The notes: generated from the letters alone by a model not told the origin. Counted from the first letter of the stretch, positions 1 through 6,929 are shown. The stretch is 7,788 bases of DNA from Rhodospirillales bacterium (GCA_018664265.1 JABJOR010000571.1:1-7788); one strand, 5' to 3'. Numbers and translations are program-made.

Positions 1-1776
1 CAGTTGCTGGAAGGCCTGAAACGGCTGGAATACCGTGGTTATGATAGTGCGGGCATTGCGACCCTGAACAATGGTCAGATCGAGCGCAGCCGCGCCGAGG
101 GCAAGCTGAAAAATCTGGATGCCCGTTTGAAGGACACTCCGATAAGCGGCTCTATTGGCATTGGTCATACACGCTGGGCAACACATGGCATCCCCAACGA
201 GGAAAACGCCCATCCCCACGCCACAGATAAAGTCGCACTTGTCCATAATGGTATTATCGAGAACTACCGCGAAATCAAAGACGACATCACTATGGCTGGA
301 CACGTCGTGGCGTCCGACACAGACACCGAAGTGGTCGCGCACCTGATCCACGCAAACATGGACAAGGGGTTGGATCCCGTTGCCGCAACCGGTGCCGCGC
401 TAAAGAAACTGATAGGGGCCTTTGCATTGGGTATTATCTTTGCCGGGCATCATGATCTGATGATTGCTGCACGTCGTGGTAGCCCCCTTGCTATCGGTCA
501 TGGTGATGGCGAGATGTATCTCGGATCAGACGCCATGGCGCTGGTCCATCTGACAAACAAAATACAGTACCTGGAAGACGGTGACTGGGCGGTGATGTCC
601 GCGCAGGGTGTGACTATTTATGACGCCGAGGATAATCAGGTAGAACGCGATATTACCCTTTCCGCGATCTCAAGTGCAGCTGTCGGGAAAGCCGGATACC
701 GCCACTTCATGCTCAAGGAAATCTACGAACAGCCGCAAGTGATTGGCGACACCCTGCATTCCTATATTAATCCCGCCACACGTCAGGTGACGTTACCCCT
801 AAGCTTTGATGCAAAAAACCTGAGCAAAGTCACCATTATCGCCTGTGGTACAGCTTATCTGGCCGGGATGGTGGCCAAGTACTGGCTTGAATCCATTGCC
901 CGTGTACCTGTGGAAATCGATGTGGCCTCGGAATTTCGCTACCGTGCCCCGGACATGCCGGAAAATGGAGTCGCGCTGTTTATCTCGCAATCCGGCGAGA
1001 CCATGGACACGCTGGAGTCCCTGCGTTATGCCCGCAAACAAGGCCAACACATTGCCTCTGTCGTTAATGTCCCCGAAAGCACTATTGCGCGTGAATCAGA
1101 CTCCATCTGGCAGACCTACGCCGGGCCGGAAATCGGTGTGGCTTCCACCAAGGCTTTCACCACACAACTGACAGTGCTGGCTTGTCTGACTATTGCCATT
1201 GCACGCGAACGAGGAACCCTTGATGGTGAGGGCGCAGCCCGCCTGATGGAAGCCTTGGTCGAGGTTCCCGCGCGCGCTGCAGAAGTCCTTAACCACGATG
1301 AAAACATCCAGGAAATCGCCAAGCAGGTCGCCGAGGCACGGGACGTTTTATATCTCGGACGCGGCACCAGCTACCCCATTGCTCTGGAAGGCGCACTAAA
1401 GCTCAAGGAGATTTCCTATATTCATGCCGAAGGCTACGCCGCGGGTGAAATGAAGCATGGCCCGATAGCGCTAATCGACGAGAACGTCCCGGTCATCGTC
1501 ATTGCACCAAGTGACCCTTTGTTCGAAAAAACTGCCTCCAATCTGCAAGAAGTCGTTGCACGCGGGGGCAAAGTGGTGTTTTTCACAGATCAGTCTGGGC
1601 AACAAAGACTAGGCGATATCGCAGCAGCGACTATAGCTCTGCCCGGCGTTGATGCTTTTGTGGCACCGATTCTGCACACCATTCCGGTGCAGCTGCTGGC
1701 CTATCATGTCGCCGTCATCAAAGGCACAGATGTGGATCAACCGCGCAATCTGGCAAAAAGCGTGACAGTGGAATAG
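1..1776 (+). CDS. glmS: Glutamine--fructose-6-phosphate aminotransferase (isomerizing), 5' end cut by window
   Basis: Makes glucosamine-6-phosphate from fructose-6-phosphate and glutamine in the cytoplasm, the first committed step to UDP-GlcNAc for peptidoglycan and LPS. The frame is open from base 1 and ends at TAG 1774-1776. About 591 residues are visible against roughly 609 in the family, so only some 16-18 N-terminal residues are missing, including the catalytic Cys that follows the initiator Met; the TTG at 4 is an internal Leu codon, not a start. Visible in order (counting from codon 4): the glutaminase domain with YRGYDSAGIA (10-19), GHTRWATHG (54-62) and HNGIIENY (81-88); then two SIS sugar-isomerase domains with CGTAYLAG (281-288), SQSGETMDT (329-337), STKAFTTQ (381-388) and EGALKLKEISYIHAEGYAAG (462-481); and the family C-terminus ending AKSVTVE, which carries the catalytic Lys. 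No frameshift or missing motif is seen. No terminator is visible downstream, and its stop lies 9 bp from the stop of the convergent lipoprotein gene. Confidence 0.97.
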   Translation, partial: QLLEGLKRLEYRGYDSAGIATLNNGQIERSRAEGKLKNLDARLKDTPISGSIGIGHTRWATHGIPNEENAHPHATDKVALVHNGIIENYREIKDDITMAGHVVASDTDTEVVAHLIHANMDKGLDPVAATGAALKKLIGAFALGIIFAGHHDLMIAARRGSPLAIGHGDGEMYLGSDAMALVHLTNKIQYLEDGDWAVMSAQGVTIYDAEDNQVERDITLSAISSAAVGKAGYRHFMLKEIYEQPQVIGDTLHSYINPATRQVTLPLSFDAKNLSKVTIIACGTAYLAGMVAKYWLESIARVPVEIDVASEFRYRAPDMPENGVALFISQSGETMDTLESLRYARKQGQHIASVVNVPESTIARESDSIWQTYAGPEIGVASTKAFTTQLTVLACLTIAIARERGTLDGEGAARLMEALVEVPARAAEVLNHDENIQEIAKQVAEARDVLYLGRGTSYPIALEGALKLKEISYIHAEGYAAGEMKHGPIALIDENVPVIVIAPSDPLFEKTASNLQEVVARGGKVVFFTDQSGQQRLGDIAAATIALPGVDAFVAPILHTIPVQLLAYHVAVIKGTDVDQPRNLAKSVTVE

Positions 1777-1785
1777 ATTTTAAGG

Positions 1786-2352
1786 CTATTGTTGGCTTAG
1801 CATCTCATTGCGTAACTGCCGTGCACGGGTCAGGATTGCGTCTTCAATCTTGGTCCGGGTTTCATCTGGAACATCGGCGTCCCGCCAGACACTATTCTCA
1901 AGAACTTGTCTGAAAACCGCTACCCGAATGCCATCTGCACGCAAGGAACGTCCCAACAGATAGATATTCATTTTGAACCGTTCGTTCGGCGCATCAGATG
2001 ATGAGCGCCAATCCGTCAGGACGACCCCGCCAAACGCATCTGCCGAGGTGACAGGCATAAAAGAGATGGTATCCAGAGTTGCGCGCCAAAGGAAACTATT
2101 TACACCAATACCGCCACCTTGGTCACCAACTCCACTTGAAGAAGAGAAAATGCTGTCAAATATTGTTTCTTCACCATCTTTTCCTCTGAATTTCCTCTGA
2201 TCTTCTTCTGACATTGGCGCATCTGTCCGGGTAGTCTCAATTGGGCCGCATCCGGAAACAAAACCCGACAAAAACACAATCAGACCAAAAATTATTGATT
2301 GTTTAAAAACAGATGCAATTTGCATGAACAAACCCATTACTCTCAATGTCAC
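1786..2352 (-). CDS. DUF3576 family outer-membrane-type lipoprotein
   Basis: A small predicted lipoprotein of unknown function. The N-terminus is a short hydrophobic helix (about residues 17-33) ending in a lipobox V-S-G-C with Cys35 as the lipidation site. Residue +2 is Gly rather than Asp, which under the E. coli Lol rule favours the outer membrane. A low-complexity Ser/Gly linker (about 67-83) leads into the conserved part: GIGVNSFLWRATLDTISFMP (81-100), then DAFGGVVLTDW, the Arg-rich LLGRSLRADGIRVAVFRQV stretch and DAILTRARQLR near the end. I recognise these as the DUF3576 family, known mainly from Alphaproteobacteria; no biochemical role is established to my knowledge. The longest reading starts at GTG 2350-2352 and has no ribosome site; ATG 2335-2337 or ATG 2323-2325 (giving MQIASVFKQS) fits a signal peptide better, so the start is open. 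It lies 27-54 bp after the 607-aa sulfotransferase and may share its transcript, but its GC (about 47-48% in sampled lines) is closer to core genes. Confidence 0.85.
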   Translation of the reverse strand: MTLRVMGLFMQIASVFKQSIIFGLIVFLSGFVSGCGPIETTRTDAPMSEEDQRKFRGKDGEETIFDSIFSSSSGVGDQGGGIGVNSFLWRATLDTISFMPVTSADAFGGVVLTDWRSSSDAPNERFKMNIYLLGRSLRADGIRVAVFRQVLENSVWRDADVPDETRTKIEDAILTRARQLRNEMLSQQ

Positions 2353-2379
2353 AAAATGGTGTAATTTTCTAATGTCTTC

Positions 2380-4203
2380 TTAGTCCAAGGAAATACCACG
2401 ATCAAGCTGTTCTAGCAATGGAGTGAGGTATTTCTCATAAGATTTCCACTTGTTTATCGATGTACGATATAGTGGTTGGCGCACCTGAGCAATACTTGCT
2501 GTTGCGAACTTGCCCTCAGCCTTCTCGTGAGCCAAATAATTATCGTTCCATTCAAGTTCGCAAAAACCCACGAGTGCTCTGGCTGATTCTTCCGGAGACT
2601 CAATCATATCTTCATAGACTATATCCAGAATTGGAGCTGGCAGGTTTTTTCTCCAATGCTTCATAATCAGTTCATATAGGCGATAATACAAACCAAGCGT
2701 TTTCAGATCATAGGAGTATCTGATGGAATTCCAACCATAATGAGTAAAATAGTTAGACAAGCAGGTATCAGCAGGATCGCGTTTACAATTGATAAACTTT
2801 GCTTTTGGAAACAAAAGAACAAGGAGCCCTAAATTCAGAAAATTTCTTAAGTTTTTATCACAAAAATAAATTGTATTTCCGGTCATTCTCTGAATATTTG
2901 CAAGATGTTCTGATGCTGTCTCTCTGATATCAACAAGACTCATAGCCCCGATATTAGCAAGCCCACTCTCGACCTTAACACCAGAATTTACAAGGCTTGT
3001 GAAAAGAGTATCAATATCTCCTCTTTCGCCACCGGCTGTTACCTTGCCACCCCTTGACAATACATTCTCGACAAGCGTTGTTCCGGAACGAGGCATGCCA
3101 AAGATAAATATGAGGCCTTTTCCAAGATCGTCACCCTTTGCAGGTTTCCGGTTAATCGTTTTTTTCTTTTTTACAAAGAACTTCTTTGAGAAAAATTTGG
3201 ACAGGTCGGATACGATTGAAAAATAGACTCCCTCATCGACATACTGCCTTTTCCATATTTCTTTATTAGCTTCATCCACATGGTGAAATGCTTCCTGATA
3301 ATTAGGCTTCATTTCTTCCAGTAAACCCAGAGAATATTTTAACATAGCCCAATCATCAAAGGGAATTCCCTCACGCGACAATGCGGCTTCAACCATGTTT
3401 TGATCTGATGCTATCGTTTCTGGTGATTTGTTATGCTTTGTTATTAAATGGACTTTTGCAAATATTGCATGAGCGTCATATGGATCTATTGACAGGACCT
3501 TATCTACATCTTTTTTCACGCCATCCATCTCGCCTTGGGCACTTAGATACATTGCTCTTTGATAATAAGCACGATGATTTTCAGGATCAATTTCAAGAAC
3601 ACGTTGCCGTAATATTTCCATTCGGGAAACATGCCCCCTCATAGCACAGACATTAACTTGCAAACAAAGCAAGTCGGCATTTTCCGGCATGGCTTTAATA
3701 AGTGGTTTCAGAGCTTCTTCCAACTCATCAATTTTACCAGTAATTTTCAACTCAGATAGCCAAGCCATCAAAACTTTCATAGATGCTTTTTTGGCATCAA
3801 TTGCCTGTTTCAGAAAATTCGCAGCCTCCGCGTGCCAGCCATCGTGATGCAATGCCAGCCCCAAATTGCCGCATGCCTCCGAATTTGCCGGATTCAACTT
3901 TACACTCATTCGAAGATTTTCAATACTCTCGGTAAATGCATTGTTTAGATAGTACGCGACGCCAAGAATATTCAAAATATTTGAATTGTTTAGTGAACAT
4001 GCCTTGGCTTTCTCCAGCATTTTAATGGCCGCTTCAGGGTTTTCCTGTTGCACATGAACACAGCCATAGAGAAAAAAAGCTTCTGCAGAATCTCCGCTTT
4101 TCAGCAAACGCTTTAGCAATTTTTCTGCTTTCTTGAATTGTTTATCAGCAAGAGCTATACGCACATTGGATAAATGTTCTTTTGTGTCAAAAGACTTAGA
4201 CAT
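2380..4203 (-). CDS. TPR-repeat sulfotransferase fusion (607 aa)
   Basis: Predicted cytoplasmic or peripheral enzyme that moves sulfate from PAPS to an unknown acceptor. Residues about 7-244 form a run of roughly seven 34-residue TPR helical pairs (for example AEAFFLYGCVHVQQ at 41, SNILNILGVAYYL at 75, SEACGNLGLALHH at 109, RAYYQRAMYLSAQGE at 211), a protein-docking arm. A helical linker with a basic patch (KKFFVKKKK, 340-348) leads to a Sulfotransfer_3-type domain. This has the 5'-phosphosulfate loop FGMPRSGTTLVE (368-379), GGERGD (391-396, E393 aligned by motif order with the catalytic Glu of tyrosylprotein sulfotransferases), DKNLRNF (449-455), the 3'-phosphate-binding RDPADTCLS (475-483) and the terminal VRQPLYRTSINKWKSYE (574-590) typical of bacterial TPR-sulfotransferases. 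ATG at 4201-4203 follows the previous gene by 40 bp, with only a weak AAAGG-like ribosome site. A slippery A-rich tract lies at the domain junction (separate entry). The acceptor, protein Tyr or glycan, cannot be told from sequence. Confidence 0.92.
   Translation of the reverse strand: MSKSFDTKEHLSNVRIALADKQFKKAEKLLKRLLKSGDSAEAFFLYGCVHVQQENPEAAIKMLEKAKACSLNNSNILNILGVAYYLNNAFTESIENLRMSVKLNPANSEACGNLGLALHHDGWHAEAANFLKQAIDAKKASMKVLMAWLSELKITGKIDELEEALKPLIKAMPENADLLCLQVNVCAMRGHVSRMEILRQRVLEIDPENHRAYYQRAMYLSAQGEMDGVKKDVDKVLSIDPYDAHAIFAKVHLITKHNKSPETIASDQNMVEAALSREGIPFDDWAMLKYSLGLLEEMKPNYQEAFHHVDEANKEIWKRQYVDEGVYFSIVSDLSKFFSKKFFVKKKKTINRKPAKGDDLGKGLIFIFGMPRSGTTLVENVLSRGGKVTAGGERGDIDTLFTSLVNSGVKVESGLANIGAMSLVDIRETASEHLANIQRMTGNTIYFCDKNLRNFLNLGLLVLLFPKAKFINCKRDPADTCLSNYFTHYGWNSIRYSYDLKTLGLYYRLYELIMKHWRKNLPAPILDIVYEDMIESPEESARALVGFCELEWNDNYLAHEKAEGKFATASIAQVRQPLYRTSINKWKSYEKYLTPLLEQLDRGISLD
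3159..3172 (-). other. Candidate -1 ribosomal frameshift site (A6-G-A7) at the TPR/sulfotransferase junction
   Basis: Read on the - strand, codons 344-349 of the 607-aa gene are GTA AAA AAG AAA AAA ACG. The heptamer A_AAA_AAG (3166-3172) has the same sequence and phase as the E. coli dnaX slippery site. A -1 shift after AAG reads GAA AAA AAC GAT TAA, so the product would end after four new residues, about 350 aa in all, with the TPR arm intact and the sulfotransferase domain gone. A 15-base inverted repeat CAAAGAAGTTCTTTG (3174-3188) lies just upstream, but I see no clear Shine-Dalgarno stimulator and no strong downstream hairpin. The tract may simply encode a Lys-rich linker in an AT-rich gene. 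Confidence 0.3.
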
Positions 4204-4243
4204 TTCTTTGTTTACTGCCTTTATTCATATTTAACTACAGGGC

Positions 4244-5884
4244 TTAATTTTCTACAATTTTCTGTAACTGCTGCAAATTAACTTCATAGTTTTTCCAGCG
4301 CCCAATAGAATTATCATAGATCGGTTGGCGAACCTGCCAATCACTTGGCGTTGACACCTGGCGTTTATTGTCATGGAATTCCAAACAACGTTTATCCCAT
4401 TTCAACCCACAAAATTCTATGAGCTTACGGCTGACAGTCTCCTGATCATGTATCAAGTCTTCATAGTCCACATCCAGAACAGAAAACGTTTTCATAGCAA
4501 CCCAATGTTCCATAAGCTTTCTATATCCACATATGTAATGACCGATTGCAGAAAGGTCCGTTGTAAAAGGCATATTATTTGAAAAATCCGTCATGAATAT
4601 GGAGAGAGCATTATCCATAGGGTCACGGCGGCAATTAATGATTTTTGCTTCTGGCAAAGCCATAGCAATCAATCCAATATACAAAAAATTGAATGGCGTC
4701 TTATCTGTGACAATTAGCGGTGCAGATTTTTTGCTAGGCCCTTTGCTTTCAAATCGTTTGAAAAAACCTTTCCGGATTTCAGTCATACTCGCCGCCGTCA
4801 ACTTTTCAACGCTATCAGGATATTGATCTGAACCATCGCTCGTATAACGCTTAAATTTCTGAATGACCTCCGTAAAATAATGCAACTCTCCACCCCAATC
4901 GGCTTGTGGGTGTGTGGCAACAATCTGTTCAACAAGTGTCGTTCCGGATCGTGGCATACCTAGAATAAGAACAGGCACAGGTGCTTTACCCGACTCACGC
5001 ACAGATGGAGCATCTGCAATGAACCTGGCAGTAAACACCGATGCAATCTGTTCCATGTAGGCCTTATCCGCTACACTATTCGCCTTTACTTCATTTTGCT
5101 GATTGCCTTTTTTATAAAACCCAAAAGCCTTGTCATATAAGCCAACATCATTGTGAATTTTCGCAAGAGCAAATAAGGCATGCTTTCTCTGAATATTTGA
5201 AAGCGTCGGGTTGTTTGAAAGCGCTTCCAGTGAGTCAATATGATGCGGCAATTCAGAAAATTTCTGTGTTCTTGAAAACCCGTTCCAGGCTTCCGGAATG
5301 GTAGGGTCTATATCAAGAGCCCGTTTGAATGATACAGCAGAGTCTTCAAATGCGCCTGTCTCTCGCAGCAGAACCCCCATATTAACCAAAACTGCTGCAC
5401 AATCAGGGTCCACTTCAAGAGCATTATTATAGGCTTTAAATGAATCTTTTGTTTTATTCAGGTTTCTTAAAACCATGCCAAGGGCATTGCAGGTCTCAAC
5501 TTGATTTGGCTGAATTATGTTTGATTTTTTTAGTAAACGGTGCGCTTCGGTAAATTTTTCACGCTGATTAAACAATATGCCATATAGCGTTAAAGCTTTA
5601 AAATTTTTAGGCTCTGCCTTCAGAATATCTCGATATATATTTTCCGCCAGGTCCAGATGGCCCCGCTCGTGAGCACTTTTCGCCATCGATAATTGACTGG
5701 ATTGATTATCATGCCCGTCAGAGCCCGCGCCGGAATTAATTATAACTTTGGCACTAGAGCCTTGCGCCATATTGGCTAATAAAAACCCTGACGTCCTTGT
5801 TTGGGAAACACTGTCTTGCAATGTCTTGTCAAGCATAGCTGTTCCCGATTTTTTTTTATTTGTCCTATTTTTTCCCCGGCTCAT
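4244..5884 (-). CDS. TPR-repeat sulfotransferase fusion (546 aa)
   Basis: Predicted PAPS-dependent sulfotransferase of the same architecture as its 607-aa neighbour. Residues 1-62 are a polar, basic, low-complexity leader without a signal peptide. About four TPR units follow (roughly 64-97, 98-131, 132-165, 166-199, for example ETCNALGMVLRNLNKTKDS and AVLVNMGVLLRETGAFEDS). The catalytic domain carries LILGMPRSGTTLVEQ (306-320) as the 5'-phosphosulfate loop, WGGELHYF (330-337) with E333 in the place of the TPST catalytic base, DKTPFNF (394-400), RRDPMDNALS (419-428) for the 3'-phosphate, a YED (474-476), and the terminal VRQPIYDNSIGRWKNYE (518-534). All key motifs are present and it looks intact. 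The start is uncertain: ATG 5882-5884 has no good ribosome site and is followed by an A9 tract at codons 10-12; ATG 5834-5836 (residue 17) lies 7 nt after GGGA and would avoid the tract. It lies 34 bp after the 283-aa gene and 40 bp before the 607-aa gene. It is AT-rich like both of those genes. Confidence 0.93.
   Translation of the reverse strand: MSRGKNRTNKKKSGTAMLDKTLQDSVSQTRTSGFLLANMAQGSSAKVIINSGAGSDGHDNQSSQLSMAKSAHERGHLDLAENIYRDILKAEPKNFKALTLYGILFNQREKFTEAHRLLKKSNIIQPNQVETCNALGMVLRNLNKTKDSFKAYNNALEVDPDCAAVLVNMGVLLRETGAFEDSAVSFKRALDIDPTIPEAWNGFSRTQKFSELPHHIDSLEALSNNPTLSNIQRKHALFALAKIHNDVGLYDKAFGFYKKGNQQNEVKANSVADKAYMEQIASVFTARFIADAPSVRESGKAPVPVLILGMPRSGTTLVEQIVATHPQADWGGELHYFTEVIQKFKRYTSDGSDQYPDSVEKLTAASMTEIRKGFFKRFESKGPSKKSAPLIVTDKTPFNFLYIGLIAMALPEAKIINCRRDPMDNALSIFMTDFSNNMPFTTDLSAIGHYICGYRKLMEHWVAMKTFSVLDVDYEDLIHDQETVSRKLIEFCGLKWDKRCLEFHDNKRQVSTPSDWQVRQPIYDNSIGRWKNYEVNLQQLQKIVEN
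5849..5857 (-). repeat. A9 homopolymer tract at the 5' end of the 546-aa sulfotransferase gene
   Basis: Nine consecutive A on the - strand form codons 10-12 (Lys-Lys-Lys) if the gene starts at 5884. With one more A the frame meets TGA after Tyr-Ala (TAT GCT TGA); with one fewer it runs about 18 codons more to a TAG. Only nine A keeps the ORF open from that start. If translation begins at ATG 5834-5836 instead, the tract lies in the leader and may act only as an unstructured A-rich spacer. Tracts of this length are known to allow replication or transcriptional slippage in other bacteria; that it varies here is inference. Confidence 0.45.
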
Positions 5885-5918
5885 GATACTTGCTGCTTTC
5901 TAGATTATTTTATCCGCC

Positions 5919-6770
5919 TTAAAAAACGATGGACCCATCATCCCGAATGTAGCCGAGCCGCCGCATTGTTTTCCCGTGATGTTTTAAAACCATTTCAACC
6001 TGGTTTTTCGTAAGAATTTTCCTCCAACCTCCTAATTCACCTTTTCTGAAGAACCGTTTACTATTCAGAGATTTCTCACTAAAGCCGTTTTTTTCTTCCT
6101 GTTTCTTCAACGCATTAAACGAAGAATACTTAATAGCATTTTTTAAAATTGTCTCGCTATAATCCAGTTTCAGAAAATTAACCACTTGTCCAAAAGCTCG
6201 AAATGGATCACGCAATGCATCTTCATAACGCAGAATCAAACGCGGTAAATCTCCGGAATCAAACCAGCCATTCACATGATCACTCCAGTTGCCCAAATAC
6301 TGTGGCACAGATTCATCACGCTTTGATAAAATTTGATTCACAGAAGACAACGAAGCCTCAATCCCCCCCTGAATTCCACAACCATAGTGGTCGCCATAGG
6401 AAATAACCATATCAAGGGGATTTCTGACGATATATATAGCATTCCGTGTTGTATTTTCAAAAAATGCGGGTGATCCATCATAATTTTTATAATTATTATG
6501 GGTTTTTACTGGCGCGTAACCTTCAGTTTCATTTGATATATGTTCATGCGCTTTTTTTCGATAGGGCTGTAAATCGATTGATGAATACCCTTCTATAGAA
6601 TATCCTAGTATGGCCGCATATGGAACAAAGCTGGCATCAGCTGCTGAGAATCGAGTAAGTCGGTCCAGAAGAAGTGGTTCTTTTGCACCATCAAGGTAAC
6701 TTGTTAAAAATGCTCGTAACCATGTGTTGCCAGATTTCGGGTATGACGCAAGCCAAATTATATTCTTCAT
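5919..6770 (-). CDS. PAPS-dependent sulfotransferase, Sulfotransfer_1 type (283 aa)
   Basis: A single-domain sulfotransferase of the cytosolic/carbohydrate class (Sulfotransfer_1), distinct from the two TPR fusions after it. The first residues lead directly into the PAPS 5'-phosphosulfate loop WLASYPKSGNTWLRAF (6-21, Lys12 in the phosphate-contacting place). PVKTHNNY (87-94) holds His91, which by position corresponds to the catalytic His of the KTH motif in this family. YIVRNPLDMVISYGDHYG (113-130) is the 3'-phosphate-binding segment, with Arg116 and Ser124. LRYEDALRDP (180-189) follows, and RKGELGGWRK (242-251) matches the C-terminal RKGxxGxWK nucleotide-binding motif. All four signatures are present, so it should be active; 283 aa is normal for the family. 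The acceptor is unknown: a sugar or small alcohol is likely, a sulfated lipid possible. ATG 6768-6770 places the loop where the family has it, though no strong ribosome site precedes it. It is first in the four-gene run and very AT-rich (16 of 60 bases G/C in one sampled line). A G7 tract lies at codons 134-136. Confidence 0.94.
   Translation of the reverse strand: MKNIIWLASYPKSGNTWLRAFLTSYLDGAKEPLLLDRLTRFSAADASFVPYAAILGYSIEGYSSIDLQPYRKKAHEHISNETEGYAPVKTHNNYKNYDGSPAFFENTTRNAIYIVRNPLDMVISYGDHYGCGIQGGIEASLSSVNQILSKRDESVPQYLGNWSDHVNGWFDSGDLPRLILRYEDALRDPFRAFGQVVNFLKLDYSETILKNAIKYSSFNALKKQEEKNGFSEKSLNSKRFFRKGELGGWRKILTKNQVEMVLKHHGKTMRRLGYIRDDGSIVF
6363..6369 (-). repeat. G7 homopolymer tract inside the 283-aa sulfotransferase gene
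   Basis: The - strand reads CAG GGG GGG ATT (Gln134-Gly-Gly-Ile), a run of seven G in a gene whose other third positions are mostly A or T. Poly-G runs of this length are a known substrate for slipped-strand variation in some bacteria; here it could equally be chance. A one-base change would destroy the C-terminal half of the enzyme, including the RKGxxGxW nucleotide motif. Confidence 0.35.
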
Positions 6771-6811
6771 AAATCAGCCGATATTTCTTTCTGTTGCATT
6801 GCTCTTGCAGT

Positions 6812-6863
6812 TCCACATATGTCATTCAATTAATTTAGCCATAAAAATAGATTGTCCACATAT
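6812..6863. repeat. Direct repeat TCCACATAT x2 in the promoter gap
   Basis: TCCACATAT occurs at 6812-6820 and again at 6855-6863, 43 bases start to start, close to four helical turns. One copy lies between the two elements of the candidate promoter and the other downstream of it, a placement that would suit paired regulator binding. No regulator is known from the window and two 9-mers in AT-rich DNA could be chance. Confidence 0.25.
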
Positions 6864-6872
6864 ATCGTGCAA
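6844..6872 (-). promoter_or_regulatory. Candidate sigma-70-like promoter for the sulfotransferase run
   Basis: On the - strand TTGCAC (6867-6872) and TATTTT (6844-6849) are separated by 17 bases, the best-spaced pair I found in the AT-rich gap between the porin terminator and the 283-aa gene. Matches to consensus are modest (about 3/6 and 4/6), and the start codon is some 75 bases downstream. AT-rich DNA gives such matches easily, so this marks a plausible region rather than a proven promoter. Confidence 0.25.
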
Positions 6873-6929
6873 CCAGAATATTTGAATTTTCTGGAGGACC
6901 TTCTTAATAAAACAAGGTGATTAAGCACG

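Noticed and set aside
1..30. glmS ribozyme or other leader element
   Set aside because: The window begins inside the coding sequence, so the leader is not visible; glmS ribozymes are characteristic of Firmicutes rather than Alphaproteobacteria.
1819..1828. CCGTGCACGG palindrome after glmS as a terminator
   Set aside because: It is a 10-base palindrome with no room for a loop and no T-tract, and it lies within the lipoprotein coding sequence.
4072..4078. T7 run (coding strand) near the start of the 607-aa gene as another slippery site
   Set aside because: It encodes Phe-Phe inside the second TPR helix, not a domain boundary, and homopolymers of this length are expected in such AT-rich coding sequence.
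5801..6013. Plus-strand ORF across the gap between two sulfotransferase genes
   Set aside because: It overlaps well-supported minus-strand genes on both sides, has no recognisable domain or ribosome site, and has a biased composition typical of an antisense shadow.
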